From Nitrospira sp. (GTDB taxonomy: Bacteria > Nitrospirota > Nitrospiria > Nitrospirales > Nitrospiraceae), in contig JAOUMR010000029.1 of NCBI GenBank assembly GCA_029881435.1, positions 1 through 34,221 of the forward strand: a stretch of 34,221 bases of DNA, written 5' to 3'. The position numbers were made by a program, and so were the translations under genes. Under the pieces are notes generated by a model that did not search any database, was not told the origin of the DNA, and saw only the letters and a program-made list of their open reading frames with translations. Positions 23,325 through 31,309 of the stretch are shown one piece after another (within the stretch, counting starts at the first letter, position 1; every line of letters starts with the position of its first letter).

Positions 23325-25139
23325 TCATCGTGTCAGATGGTACGGAACGTCGGTAAGAATGACTCGGTCTTTGAAGAGTAAGGCTGCTTTGAGCAGGAAG
23401 GCTCGTTGGTTGTGCAGAACACCCTGCCACCACTTCGCAGGAAGAATTTCCGGGATTACGACAGTCACCCAGGTATTCTGGTCTTTCTCGAGTATTTCCT
23501 CAACGTAATCCAGTAACGACCCCAGAACGGAGCGGTAGGGAGAGGAGAGAGCAATCAAATTCACGCCACCTCCCCATTGGGCCCATTGGATTTTGACCTT
23601 GGCGCTCTCTTCGGGATCGACATCGACGAACACAGCTCGGATTTCGCCGGGGCGGCTTCTTGCGTAGTCCAACGCACGGACCACGGCACGATTCAAACCG
23701 CTGATCGGGATGATCACGATATTGCGCCTTGGCAAGGGCGGCCGTTCTCCTCGACGATCCAGCGCGATTTGTTCGGTGACGGCTTTGTAGTGGGAGCGAA
23801 TCCCTTGAAACATGAGGAGAAGGATCGTGATCAGGAGGAAAACGATCCAGGCACCCTGCATGAACTTGGTGCTGGCGATGATAATCGTCGCGATCCCGGT
23901 GGTTACGGCGCCAACCCCGTTGACGATCAGTTTAGTTTGCCAATGCGGTCCCTTCTTGACGAGCCATTGTTTCACCATGCCGGCCTGAGAGAGAGTAAAC
24001 GACATAAACACGCCGATGGCATACAAGGGAATCAATCCGTGCGTATTCCCTTGGAACAGGACAAGTAGGAGGCAGGCAAAGAATCCAAGAATGATGATGC
24101 CGTTCGAAAAAACCAGGCGGTCCCCGAACGTCGCCATCTGGTGGGGCATGAAGCCATCCCGCGCCAGGATCGATGCCAGGTGCGGGAAGCCTGCGAAGGC
24201 GCTATTCGCTGCTAGGACCAACAGTGCCATGGTGCCGATCTGCACGGCGTAATAGACAGCGCCGGTGCCGAAGGTGAGGCGAGCCAGTTGCGAGACCACC
24301 GTTTCATCGACCTTGGCCAGGATACCGTAGTGATGGGCCATCCAGCTGATGCCCATGAATAGAGATGCCAGGATGGTAGACATCCAGATCATGGTGGTGG
24401 CGGCATTGGTGGATTCGGGTGCGCGGAAAGCTTTGACCCCGTTTGAAATGACTTCCATCCCGGTGACGGCAGAACAGCCTGCGGCAAAGGCGCGGAGCAC
24501 GAGAAACAAGGTCAGGGTTTCTGTCTCGACAGTGCTGGTCAGAGTGGGAGAAGCTCCCGTGTTGGATAAAGACCGAATCGTTCCCACTACGACCAGTAGG
24601 CCCAATGCTCCAATGGCAAAATAGGTCGGGATGGCGAAAAATTTTCCTGACTCGCGAACTCCGCGGAGATTCATCACGATTATGAAAAGAATGGCGACAA
24701 GGCCCAAAGCTTCGCGGTGAACGAATAGACTTGGGATGGCTGAGGTGAGGGCTGCGATTCCCGCTGCAACGCTGACGGCCACAGTTAAGACGTAGTCGAT
24801 CATCAGCGCTGCCGCTGCTACCAGGGCCGGTGTATCGCCAAGATTGGATCGTGCGACGATGTATGCACCGCCTCCCCCTGGATATTCATAAATGATCTGA
24901 CGATAGGAGATGGTCAGGACGAGAACGAGGAAGAGAATCGCCAGACTGATAGGGATCGACCAGGACACCGCAGCAGCTCCGGCGAGCACGAGCACGAGCA
25001 AGATTTCTTCGGTAGCATAGGCGACAGACGAAATGGCGTTCGAGGAGAAGATGGCCAGGGCGAGCGTTTTTGAAAGCCGTTCGTGCCCTGCTTGGGCAGT
25101 CTTGAGAGGGTCGCCGACAAGCCAGCGTTTCAGGATCAT
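23325..25139 (-). CDS. APC-family amino-acid/cation permease, copy 1
   Basis: This permease has 604 residues from the ATG at 25139 (MILKRWLVGDPLKTAQ), chosen to match its neighbour. About 12 membrane segments fill residues 25-455, with the APC-type start AIFSSNAISSVAYATEEIL and a YPGGGGAY loop. A soluble C-terminal domain (about 475-604: PRRNIVIIPISGLNRAVV...) resembles the regulatory domains attached to APC transporters. The substrate is unknown. It is closely related along its whole length to the next gene upstream (25329-27152), showing a tandem duplication. Confidence 0.9.
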   Translation of the reverse strand: MILKRWLVGDPLKTAQAGHERLSKTLALAIFSSNAISSVAYATEEILLVLVLAGAAAVSWSIPISLAILFLVLVLTISYRQIIYEYPGGGGAYIVARSNLGDTPALVAAAALMIDYVLTVAVSVAAGIAALTSAIPSLFVHREALGLVAILFIIVMNLRGVRESGKFFAIPTYFAIGALGLLVVVGTIRSLSNTGASPTLTSTVETETLTLFLVLRAFAAGCSAVTGMEVISNGVKAFRAPESTNAATTMIWMSTILASLFMGISWMAHHYGILAKVDETVVSQLARLTFGTGAVYYAVQIGTMALLVLAANSAFAGFPHLASILARDGFMPHQMATFGDRLVFSNGIIILGFFACLLLVLFQGNTHGLIPLYAIGVFMSFTLSQAGMVKQWLVKKGPHWQTKLIVNGVGAVTTGIATIIIASTKFMQGAWIVFLLITILLLMFQGIRSHYKAVTEQIALDRRGERPPLPRRNIVIIPISGLNRAVVRALDYARSRPGEIRAVFVDVDPEESAKVKIQWAQWGGGVNLIALSSPYRSVLGSLLDYVEEILEKDQNTWVTVVIPEILPAKWWQGVLHNQRAFLLKAALLFKDRVILTDVPYHLTR

Positions 25140-25328
25140 GAGATGATTATCGCACAAACCTCAGGGCAAACGATCCAGGGCGGAGCAACCTGGCCCCTTC
25201 TGCTGGCTCCATGAGTGTAAAAAAGGCTTCGACGGAAGGAGTCATTACCAGGAAGGTAATATACAGATATCGACAGATGGTTCTAATTCGCGCTTTGTGT
25301 TTCACGAGTCAGACGGCACCAGCCATGA

Positions 25329-27152
25329 TTATTTCGTTAGGTGGAAAGGAACATCCGTAAGGACCACGCGATCCTCAAAGAGTAAGGATGCCTTCAGCAT
25401 GAGCGCTCGTTGGTTGTGCAGAATGTTCTGCCACCAGCGGGCCGGGAGAATCTCGGGGAGGACCACGGTAATCCAACAGTCCGGGTCTTTCTGCCGTTGT
25501 TCTTCGATGAAGTCCATGATCGATCCCAGGACAGAGCGATACGGTGAGGGAAGGACGATCAAGGGCACCCCACACCCCCATTGTGCCCACTGAATTTCAG
25601 TAAGCGCGGTTTCTTCCTTGTTGACATCAACCAACAGGGCTTTGATGTCCCCCCCTCGGCTTCGAGCATAGTCTACGGCTCGGACCACCGACCGGTTCAC
25701 CCCACTGATCGGGATCAGGATCAGGTTGTGTCTGGGACGAGGTGGACGGGAATCTCGAGTGAGCGTGATCTGCTCCTTCACCGCTTTGTAATGGGACCGA
25801 ATACCGCGAAACATCATTATCAAAAGGGTGACCAAAAGCACTACGATCCAGGACCCATCCCAGAATTTGGTGGTGGCGATGATCATGGTAGCGACTCCGG
25901 TCGTGACGGCTCCCACGCCATTGACCAAGAGCTTTTTCCGCCAATGGTCTCCTTTCCGTTTCAGCCAGCTACGGACCATTCCAGATTGGGAAATCGTGAA
26001 GGACACGAATACGCCGATCGCATACAGCGGGATCAGTGCGTGCGTATCACCTTCGAACAGTACAAGGAGGAGACAGGCGAAGAATCCGAGAATGACAATT
26101 CCATTAGAGAAGACCAGGCGGTCTCCGAATGTGGCCATCTGGTGGGGCATGAATCCATCTCGTGCAAGAATTGAAGCCAAGTGCGGGAAGCCGGCAAATG
26201 CGCTGTTTGCTGCCAGGATCAACAGTATCATGGTGCCGATCTGAACAGCGTAATAGGCAGCGCCGGTGCCGAAGGTTATTCGCGCCAGTTGAGAGACGAC
26301 CGTTTCGTCCGCTTTGGGTAGGATGCCATAGTGGTAGGCCAACCAGCTGACTCCCATGAACAGCGACCCCAGGATGATGGACATCCAGATCATTGTCGTC
26401 GCAGCATTCTTCGATTCAGGAGCACGGAACGCCTTCACACCGTTGGAGATCACTTCCATGCCGGTGACGGCTGAGCAACCCACAGCAAAGGCACGAAGGA
26501 TCAGAAAGAGTGTGAGAGATTCCAGCCCTCCACCGGAGTCTACGGGGTTGATTGCGAGAGGAACCGGTTTGGAATCGTACAGAGATCGGACGACGCCCAC
26601 CACGACCAGAAGCCCCAACACGCCGATGGCGAAGTAGGTGGGGATGGAAAAGAAATTGCCAGACTCCCGGACGCCGCGCAAGTTCATGATGACGATGAAC
26701 AGGATGGTCACAAGTCCCAACGCTTCGCGGTGCACGAATAAGCTTGGAACTGCGGACGTCAGCGCCGCAATGCCGGCCGCAATGCTCACGGCTACGGTGA
26801 CGACATAGCTGATCATTAACGCGCCAGCGGCAGCGAGTGACGGGAGTTCGCCGAGGTTTACCTTAGCAACGGTATAGGCTCCGCCGCCCTCGGGATATTC
26901 GTAGATGATCTGGCGGTAGGAGATGGTGAGAACCAGAACAAGAAAAAGGATCGCCAGGCTGACCGGGATCGACCAGGCGATGGCAGCTGTCCCGGCCAAG
27001 ACAAGGACCAGCAAGATTTCTTCCGTTGCATAGGCAACGGACGAAATGTTGTTTGAGGAAAAAATAGCGAGAGCGAGTGTTTTGGACAACCGCTGGTCCG
27101 CAGCTTGGGCAGTCTTCAGGGGGTCGCCGACGAGCCAACGTTTCAAGATCAT
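25329..27152 (-). CDS. APC-family amino-acid/cation permease, copy 2
   Basis: This 607-residue permease begins MILKRWLVGDPLKTAQAADQ and aligns with copy 1 throughout, including the AIFSSNNISSVAYATEEIL start, the YPEGGGAY loop and the C-terminal soluble domain (PRHNLILIPISGVNRSVVRA). The copies differ most in a loop near residue 200 (here KPVPLAINPVDSGGG) and at the end of the first helices. The short sequence before each start is also similar (GAGGTTTRTGNGATAATC on the minus strand), so the duplicated unit included the leader. The gene reads away from the small-protein region. Confidence 0.9.
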   Translation of the reverse strand: MILKRWLVGDPLKTAQAADQRLSKTLALAIFSSNNISSVAYATEEILLVLVLAGTAAIAWSIPVSLAILFLVLVLTISYRQIIYEYPEGGGAYTVAKVNLGELPSLAAAGALMISYVVTVAVSIAAGIAALTSAVPSLFVHREALGLVTILFIVIMNLRGVRESGNFFSIPTYFAIGVLGLLVVVGVVRSLYDSKPVPLAINPVDSGGGLESLTLFLILRAFAVGCSAVTGMEVISNGVKAFRAPESKNAATTMIWMSIILGSLFMGVSWLAYHYGILPKADETVVSQLARITFGTGAAYYAVQIGTMILLILAANSAFAGFPHLASILARDGFMPHQMATFGDRLVFSNGIVILGFFACLLLVLFEGDTHALIPLYAIGVFVSFTISQSGMVRSWLKRKGDHWRKKLLVNGVGAVTTGVATMIIATTKFWDGSWIVVLLVTLLIMMFRGIRSHYKAVKEQITLTRDSRPPRPRHNLILIPISGVNRSVVRAVDYARSRGGDIKALLVDVNKEETALTEIQWAQWGCGVPLIVLPSPYRSVLGSIMDFIEEQRQKDPDCWITVVLPEILPARWWQNILHNQRALMLKASLLFEDRVVLTDVPFHLTK

Positions 27153-27751
27153 GGCAGGATTATCTCATAAACCTCCCAGCGGGTGAATGTTAAGATTGCC
27201 TCTGTCATATGGGCGAAAGACCCAGGATCAGTGCTTGTGAAATCGTTCTCTTGTGGAGAGAATTTCTTCAGGCCAGGAAGGAACCTATCCGAGCGACGCC
27301 AGCTAGTCGGCTACTCTACGTGCTGGACGAGACACATAAGTCCCAGAGGGATTCCCTCATTTAGGAAAATATATGTATATCCGAGAAAATAAATATAGCC
27401 CTATGGAATCACTGTGTTACATGAGACGCTCCTCGTTGATGCATTGACAGCAGCAGGAGTGGCTTGTAGGGTGATCATGTGACGTTCAACGCAACGTCGA
27501 CTGTCCTATCTCTCGCGTATTCCTTCCCTCTCAGGCGCGTCTGATTCCCCAGTCTCCTCCGCTTCTTCGAATAGCGAGTTTCAGCGACTCAATCGGTGCC
27601 GTATGCGGATGGACAAGTCCACGGCGTTCGTGTCTTTTGCGTCTGCACAGTCGCCATGTGATGCAACGATGCGCAAGAGCTCCATCGTGTGAGTCCACCA
27701 CGGGGTGCATGAAGAATAGGCCATATAACCAGTTGTGAGGAGGTATTCACG
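27153..27751. other. Long intergenic region with leader repeat copy A
   Basis: These 599 bases lie between the divergent permease gene and a small secreted protein gene. The only structure I can support is the leader repeat at 27408-27588. The AT-rich stretch at about 27363-27407 may hold promoter elements. No convincing ORF was seen. Confidence 0.5.
27408..27588 (+). repeat. Diverged leader repeat, copy A
   Basis: This stretch aligns with 30779-30959. Shared blocks in the same order are ATCACTGT, a GAGA-x-x-x-TCCT block, then after about 70 bases in both copies GACGTTC, GCAACG, CGACTGTCCTA, CTCGCG, TTCCTTC, CTCCGC and TTTCAG/CTTCAG. Reading frames are not kept between copies, so it is more likely regulatory RNA or promoter DNA than coding. 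Copy A ends about 160 bases before the start of the secreted protein at 27752. Confidence 0.65.
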
Positions 27752-28051
27752 ATGAAAACGACGATGACAAAGTGTGCAGCTGTAGGTTCAGTGCTTATAG
27801 GGCTCTCAGTCCTGTCGCTGGGGTCAACGCAACCTGTTCACGCGGCAGATCCGTACGTAGAAGGCGCCTTGGAGTCCGCTCCAATAGGAGAGCGTGGTGT
27901 CATGGCATCAGGTGCCGCGGAGGATACGCTCAAAACCTGTATGGCCAGAATTCCCAGGGTCGCCAGTGCCGGGCAACGTATGCTGGCGGAACAAAGCTGT
28001 AAAGGTGAAGAGGACACTCGGAAAGCGATCCAGTCGGCACCGAAGTTTTGA
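27752..28051 (+). CDS. Small secreted protein with two cysteines
   Basis: This 99-residue protein has a strong GAGGAGG site (followed by TATTCACG) before its ATG. A signal peptide (about 1-31, ending VHAADP) directs it to the periplasm. The mature chain has a Cys in the middle (TLKTCMARIPR) and another at about residue 83 (EQSCKGEEDTRK), probably a disulfide. No family is recognised. It is headed by the same kind of leader (copy A) as the DUF1328-like gene at 31099, suggesting common control. Confidence 0.75.
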   Translation: MKTTMTKCAAVGSVLIGLSVLSLGSTQPVHAADPYVEGALESAPIGERGVMASGAAEDTLKTCMARIPRVASAGQRMLAEQSCKGEEDTRKAIQSAPKF

Positions 28052-28091
28052 CGTGTAGCGTGACAGGCCTTCAGGATCTGCAGCAGGGACC

Positions 28092-28113
28092 CGTCTCACC
28101 AATTGGTGAGACG
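28092..28113. repeat. 22-bp perfect palindrome
   Basis: CGTCTCACCAATTGGTGAGACG reads the same on both strands without a mismatch (two 9-bp arms around AATT). It lies 40 bases after the secreted-protein stop and 58 bases before the next start. No T-run follows. Its perfect symmetry suits a dimeric repressor site or a small RNA hairpin. Confidence 0.75.
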
Positions 28114-28170
28114 ATGAGGGCCAGAGGTGAATGAGCAACCGGACGTATGATTGAAAGCGAGGTGATCACG

Positions 28171-28269
28171 ATGTATCAGATTTACAGTCTGCTTGGCATT
28201 ATGGTGTTGTTGTGGAGCATTACGATTTGGGCCTCGATTCCCGAAGAGGAGAAAGATGTACGACACTGA
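28171..28269 (+). CDS. 32-residue single-TM micro-protein
   Basis: ATG 28171 is preceded by GCGAGGTGATCACG, the same style of ribosome site (GAGG-x-x-TCACG-ATG) as at 27752 and 31099. The product MYQIYSLLGIMVLLWS... has one membrane helix (about 4-24) and an acidic then basic end (IPEEEKDVRH). This size and layout resemble small subunits or assembly aids of respiratory complexes; the gene lies just before NuoI. Confidence 0.6.
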   Translation: MYQIYSLLGIMVLLWSITIWASIPEEEKDVRH

Positions 28270-28430
28270 TCGTTCCGTCTAACCGACAAGGTCCGGCACG
28301 AGGATATCGCACGGAACGGTGTTCATTCATGGCAGGGAGGACGCAGCTGTTTCGCGACAACACAATGTGCGCAGCCGAGTCCTGCCTGCGAAAGATCGCG
28401 GGACAGCTGATCGGTCGGATTGAAGAGCGA

Positions 28431-29009
28431 ATGCGCATGAAGTTGAATGAGAGATTTGCAAAACAGTATCGCGGATTTACAGCTTGGCTCAAGCTGATCA
28501 CCTTCTATGAACTCGCGATGGGAATGAAGTCGACCATGAGCCATCTCATCCACTACAAACCGATCACGTTGCAGTATCCGCACGAGAAGCGGGTGTTGCC
28601 GGATAACTATCGCGGCATGTTGGCCTTGCTGCGCTATGACGATGGAACCGAGAAGTGTGTCGGATGCGATCTCTGTGAGGCCGCCTGTCCCTCTCGCGTC
28701 ATTGCCGTGGTGAGTGCCGAAGTGCCTGAGGAGCCGACGAAACGATACGCGCGAGAGTATACGATGGACATGACGCGGTGTCTGTTTTGTGGACTGTGCG
28801 TCCAAGCCTGTCCGGTCGATGCCCTTGCGATGACGAAGGAATATGAGTGGGCGGTGTATGACAAGCGGGATTTGTTTCTCGATAAGCAGCAGTTACTTGG
28901 GATTGGGGATCGCACGTTTCAGAAACGCGAAAAACGCCTAGAGTTCCAGCATCCGAATCTGGCGGTCTTCAATATCGCTTCATCGAACCATCCGTCCAAA
29001 GCTTGCTAG
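28431..29009 (+). CDS. nuoI: Stand-alone NuoI-like 2x[4Fe-4S] ferredoxin subunit of complex I
   Basis: This protein has 192 residues from ATG 28431; the frame is open further upstream and ATG 28437, 28365 or 28329 are alternatives. The membrane-facing start (GFTAWLKLITFYELAMGMK, then YPHEKRVLPDNYRG) and the two cluster motifs CVGCDLCEAACP and CLFCGLCVQACP are typical of NADH-quinone oxidoreductase subunit I. Cluster ligands are complete. No other nuo gene lies in the window, so this copy is separated from a nuo operon; it may be an extra subunit for an alternative complex I, as occurs in nitrite oxidisers. Small membrane and zinc-ribbon protein genes surround it. Confidence 0.9.
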   Translation: MRMKLNERFAKQYRGFTAWLKLITFYELAMGMKSTMSHLIHYKPITLQYPHEKRVLPDNYRGMLALLRYDDGTEKCVGCDLCEAACPSRVIAVVSAEVPEEPTKRYAREYTMDMTRCLFCGLCVQACPVDALAMTKEYEWAVYDKRDLFLDKQQLLGIGDRTFQKREKRLEFQHPNLAVFNIASSNHPSKAC

Positions 29010-29031
29010 TCTCCAGGAAAGGAGGCCTGGC

Positions 29032-29148
29032 ATGATCAGGTGGTGGGCGTTCATTGCCGAGGCGTGGTGGCATGGCTTCTATCGAGGTTCCACCGATTCC
29101 ATATATGCGTCCCTTATCTGGAATGGAACTTTGAGAAGAGTGTTGTAG
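29032..29148 (+). CDS. 38-residue tryptophan-rich micro-protein
   Basis: A near-perfect AAAGGAGG site sits 6 bases before ATG 29032. The product begins MIRWWAFIAEAWWHGFYRGS and contains five Trp residues, several other aromatics and one amphipathic/hydrophobic helix. It lies between nuoI (22 bases upstream) and the zinc-ribbon gene (20 bases downstream), so the three are likely co-transcribed. The family is unknown. Confidence 0.6.
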   Translation: MIRWWAFIAEAWWHGFYRGSTDSIYASLIWNGTLRRVL

Positions 29149-29168
29149 GGAAGCTGAGAGGAGGAGTT

Positions 29169-29381
29169 ATGCGCTGTGTACGTTGCCAAGGCCTCCTGGT
29201 TGCAATCCAAATGCAAGATATGGGGCAGCCTCCGGTATCTGGATGGCGTTGCTTGCTCTGTGGAGCGACGACGGACCCAGGGATCGAGGCCAATCGAGCG
29301 AGCCACAATCAACCAATCCGGAATGGTGCACGTGTCCCAGGGTCACCTGCAGCGAAGTCGAAGAAAGGGAGCGCCCAGTGA
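29169..29381 (+). CDS. Small zinc-ribbon protein
   Basis: This protein has 70 residues from ATG 29169, with GAGGAG 4 bases upstream. Two C-x-x-C pairs, CVRC (about 3-6) and CLLC (about 31-34), separated by a short beta hairpin, form a zinc ribbon; the end is basic and Pro/Ser-rich (GSPAAKSKKGSAQ). The protein probably binds Zn and may touch nucleic acid or protein; no precise role is known. Confidence 0.75.
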   Translation: MRCVRCQGLLVAIQMQDMGQPPVSGWRCLLCGATTDPGIEANRASHNQPIRNGARVPGSPAAKSKKGSAQ

Positions 29382-29438
29382 ACTTCTCATGGCGATCAGT
29401 TCGAGATGTCGCTGAAGTCCTCGATGCAGGAGGATGAC

Positions 29439-29606
29439 ATGGTCGTTCAACAGGATGCCGTCAAAGTCGTCATGGATTCACAGCGCGCCCCGTTGCTGGT
29501 CGGTACGGAAGTCGATGACGTGGACCACACGCAGGGTTCGGGTGTAGTGATGAAGAATCCGACAGCTAAGACCACGTGCGGACGCGGCAGCTTCTTCAGC
29601 GCGTAG
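29439..29606 (+). CDS. Degenerate C-terminal fragment of an A-type Fe-S carrier (HesB/IscA/ErpA-like)
   Basis: From ATG 29439 (AGGAGG at 29427-29432) this encodes 55 residues. The second half, VDDVDHTQGSGVVMKNPTAK then TTCGRGSFFSA, aligns with the C-terminal half of HesB/IscA proteins, which normally reads V-D-Y-V-D...G-F-x-x-x-N-P-N-A-x-x-T-C-G-C-G-S-S-F. The first cluster cysteine lies in the missing N-terminal half, and the final C-G-C-G is changed to C-G-R-G, so only one of three ligands remains. A good ribosome site suggests it is still translated, but cluster carriage as usual is unlikely. Confidence 0.6.
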   Translation: MVVQQDAVKVVMDSQRAPLLVGTEVDDVDHTQGSGVVMKNPTAKTTCGRGSFFSA

Positions 29607-29631
29607 GACCGCTAAACACCGGGAGGAAGTT

Positions 29632-29742
29632 ATGAATAGGTGGCGTGATTTTCGGCGCGCGATGTCAATGGAACTCATCTTGCTTACGTATGTGATTGTG
29701 TGGGTGACCGTTCTGCTTTTGACCCATACGTTGGCAAAATAA
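29632..29742 (+). CDS. 36-residue single-TM micro-protein
   Basis: GGGAGGAAG stands 5 bases before ATG 29632. The product has a basic start (MNRWRDFRRAMSM) followed by one membrane helix (about 14-33, LILLTYVIVWVTVLLLTH). The positive-inside pattern suggests the N-terminus is cytoplasmic. It ends 18 bases before the stop of the convergent XRE regulator gene. The function is unknown. Confidence 0.6.
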   Translation: MNRWRDFRRAMSMELILLTYVIVWVTVLLLTHTLAK

Positions 29743-29760
29743 CGAGGTGTCCATGCGTCG

Positions 29761-30639
29761 TTACTTTCCTGAAGGTTTCCTGTTAGGGGTCTGAAAATGC
29801 AACGGGTCTCTAAGGCTTTGAAGCTCACGGTAATAGTAGAGCAGGGTTGGCCGTTTGTTTTTAAACGTCAGTGTGCGCAGAAAGGTGAGTTCCTCCTCGG
29901 TCGTATCTCCGCTCAGCAAGGGATCTTGTAGAAATTCCTTCAGCCCAGGTTCTTCCTCTGAAGTCTTATCCGGTCCTTTCTCCATGAACTCGTACGTTTT
30001 GTGGTGTCCTGGCGCCACTCGGCGGTTTAGGACAATCTCAATACAAAAGGTGACAAGGTCGATATCCCAGGATTCGATCAAGGGATTGAGGAACGCGATG
30101 CAGTTCTCGCTGGAGAGATCGAAGACCGTCGTATCTAAGAACTCCAGCACGGTGACACGCATCTGGGGATAGCTTGTCTTGCTTAGTCGCGCCACCTTCC
30201 GCACCCATGTAGGATTGTCGAGTTCCTGCCGAGCCACACTTTTGACGACACCCAGCAGCTTCTGCGTGACGAACCGCTCGAGTTCGCCGAAGGGTTGTTT
30301 CTCGAAAATTGTGCGGATCTGCCGGGTTTTTCCGGGGTGACACTTCCGGAGGATCAATTCCCGCACATCGTGCAGCAAGGGGCTCGGAGGGTCTTCCAAC
30401 CGCTTCCTCAGCTGTTCCCGGCGCTGCTGTTCGGCCAATTTGGCTAATTGTCCATGCGGCAACTTCAGTACTCGTCCGATCTTCTCGTACATGTCGGTCC
30501 GGTTCGGCGCCGGAGGGAGTTTCTTCTGCGTAAGCAACTGGGAGATATATGATTCAGTCACGTGGGCTGCACGGGCGAGATCTCGCTGTCCCAGTCCCAA
30601 CTCCTTCAGTCGATTCCTGATGATGAGCGCAATGTCCAT
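29761..30639 (-). CDS. XRE-family transcriptional regulator
   Basis: This 292-residue protein has AGGAGGAG a short distance before its ATG. The N-terminal helix-turn-helix (about 5-60) reads LGLGQRDLARAAHVTESYIS with the usual Q-x-x-L-A-x-x-x-x-V-x-x-x-Y-I-S. The following ~200 residues are helical (about 80-260) with no recognised ligand domain. It is oriented toward the micro-protein genes and away from the DUF1328-like gene; repeated GTTAA/TAATAAT motifs upstream are candidate self-binding sites. Confidence 0.85.
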   Translation of the reverse strand: MDIALIIRNRLKELGLGQRDLARAAHVTESYISQLLTQKKLPPAPNRTDMYEKIGRVLKLPHGQLAKLAEQQRREQLRKRLEDPPSPLLHDVRELILRKCHPGKTRQIRTIFEKQPFGELERFVTQKLLGVVKSVARQELDNPTWVRKVARLSKTSYPQMRVTVLEFLDTTVFDLSSENCIAFLNPLIESWDIDLVTFCIEIVLNRRVAPGHHKTYEFMEKGPDKTSEEEPGLKEFLQDPLLSGDTTEEELTFLRTLTFKNKRPTLLYYYRELQSLRDPLHFQTPNRKPSGK

Positions 30640-30700
30640 AAACCATCTCCTCCTTATGCGATGCTGGGAAGAAGTTAATCAATGGCGGTCAAGCGAGTTA

Positions 30701-30769
30701 ACTAATAATGGTTAATAATAGATCTGCGAGAAGTGTATGGCAAGATAATACTTGACTAGTAATAGTTAA
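30701..30769. promoter_or_regulatory. Repeated operator-like motifs upstream of the XRE gene
   Basis: ACTAATAATGGTTAA (30701-30715) and ACTAGTAATAGTTAA (30755-30769) match at 13 of 15 positions and are spaced by 54 bases (about five helical turns). A looser AGTTAATCAATGG copy lies at about 30673. The stretch is AT-rich compared with its surroundings and sits between divergent transcription units. They are candidate binding sites for the XRE regulator. Confidence 0.5.
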
Positions 30770-30778
30770 AGCGAGTAG

Positions 30779-30959
30779 CATCACTGTATGTAGGGAGATG
30801 TTCCTGATGTGGGCGATGAGTAGCATGATCGATGCATCGATGGAGTCTCTGACGTTCCAGCAACGCCGACTGTCCTAGGTTGCTCGCGCTGTTCGGTTCC
30901 TTCACTGGCGCGACCGATTCTTCAGCCTCCGCCGCTTCGACGCCAGAGACTGTCTTCAG
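30779..30959 (+). repeat. Diverged leader repeat, copy B
   Basis: This is the partner of copy A (27408-27588), with the same block order and nearly the same spacing between ATCACTGT and GACGTTC (about 70 bases). It precedes the DUF1328-like gene at 31099. A plus-strand frame runs through it into that gene, but copy A does not keep the frame, so coding is not supported. Confidence 0.65.
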
Positions 30960-31098
30960 ACCACGATCGTTTGACACGATTCGTGATTCTTGGCCGCGCA
31001 TGCTAGGAAAACGCCTAGTTCCATGGGGAGAGGATCGATGCCAGGATGTGCAGGGGGAGGCTTCCTCAAACGACCGCAACTCTGGAGAGGAATTCACG

Positions 31099-31266
31099 AT
31101 GATGGACTATGCAGCGATGTTTCTATTCTTTGGAGTGGTTGCCGGGGGCTTGCATTGGGCTGGAGTAGCCACGGTCGCGACTCAGAGTTCCTGGGTCCTG
31201 CTCGTAAGTGGGATCGTGCTGCTGGTCATCCACGGGATGACGCGGCGCATCATCCCGGCGCCCTGA
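31099..31266 (+). CDS. DUF1328-like small membrane protein
   Basis: This protein has 55 residues from ATG 31099, with GGAGAGG about 9 bases upstream and TCACG directly before the start, as in the secreted-protein gene at 27752. Two membrane helices (about 4-23 and 29-48) separated by G-V-A-T-V-A-T-Q resemble the DUF1328/YtjA family of small stress-associated membrane proteins. The frame extends upstream, but the start is set by the ribosome site and by the family length. Confidence 0.7.
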   Translation: MMDYAAMFLFFGVVAGGLHWAGVATVATQSSWVLLVSGIVLLVIHGMTRRIIPAP

Positions 31267-31309
31267 CTGATCAGATGCACCACGGTGATTCACACGCAAG
31301 AGGTGGTTG

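Noticed and set aside
27183-27392. 69-codon plus-strand frame in the long intergenic region
   Set aside because: There is no ribosome site and no sign of protein-like composition.
30756-31097. 113-codon minus-strand frame through leader copy B
   Set aside because: The equivalent frame is interrupted in leader copy A and there is no ribosome site, so the conserved object is taken as non-coding.
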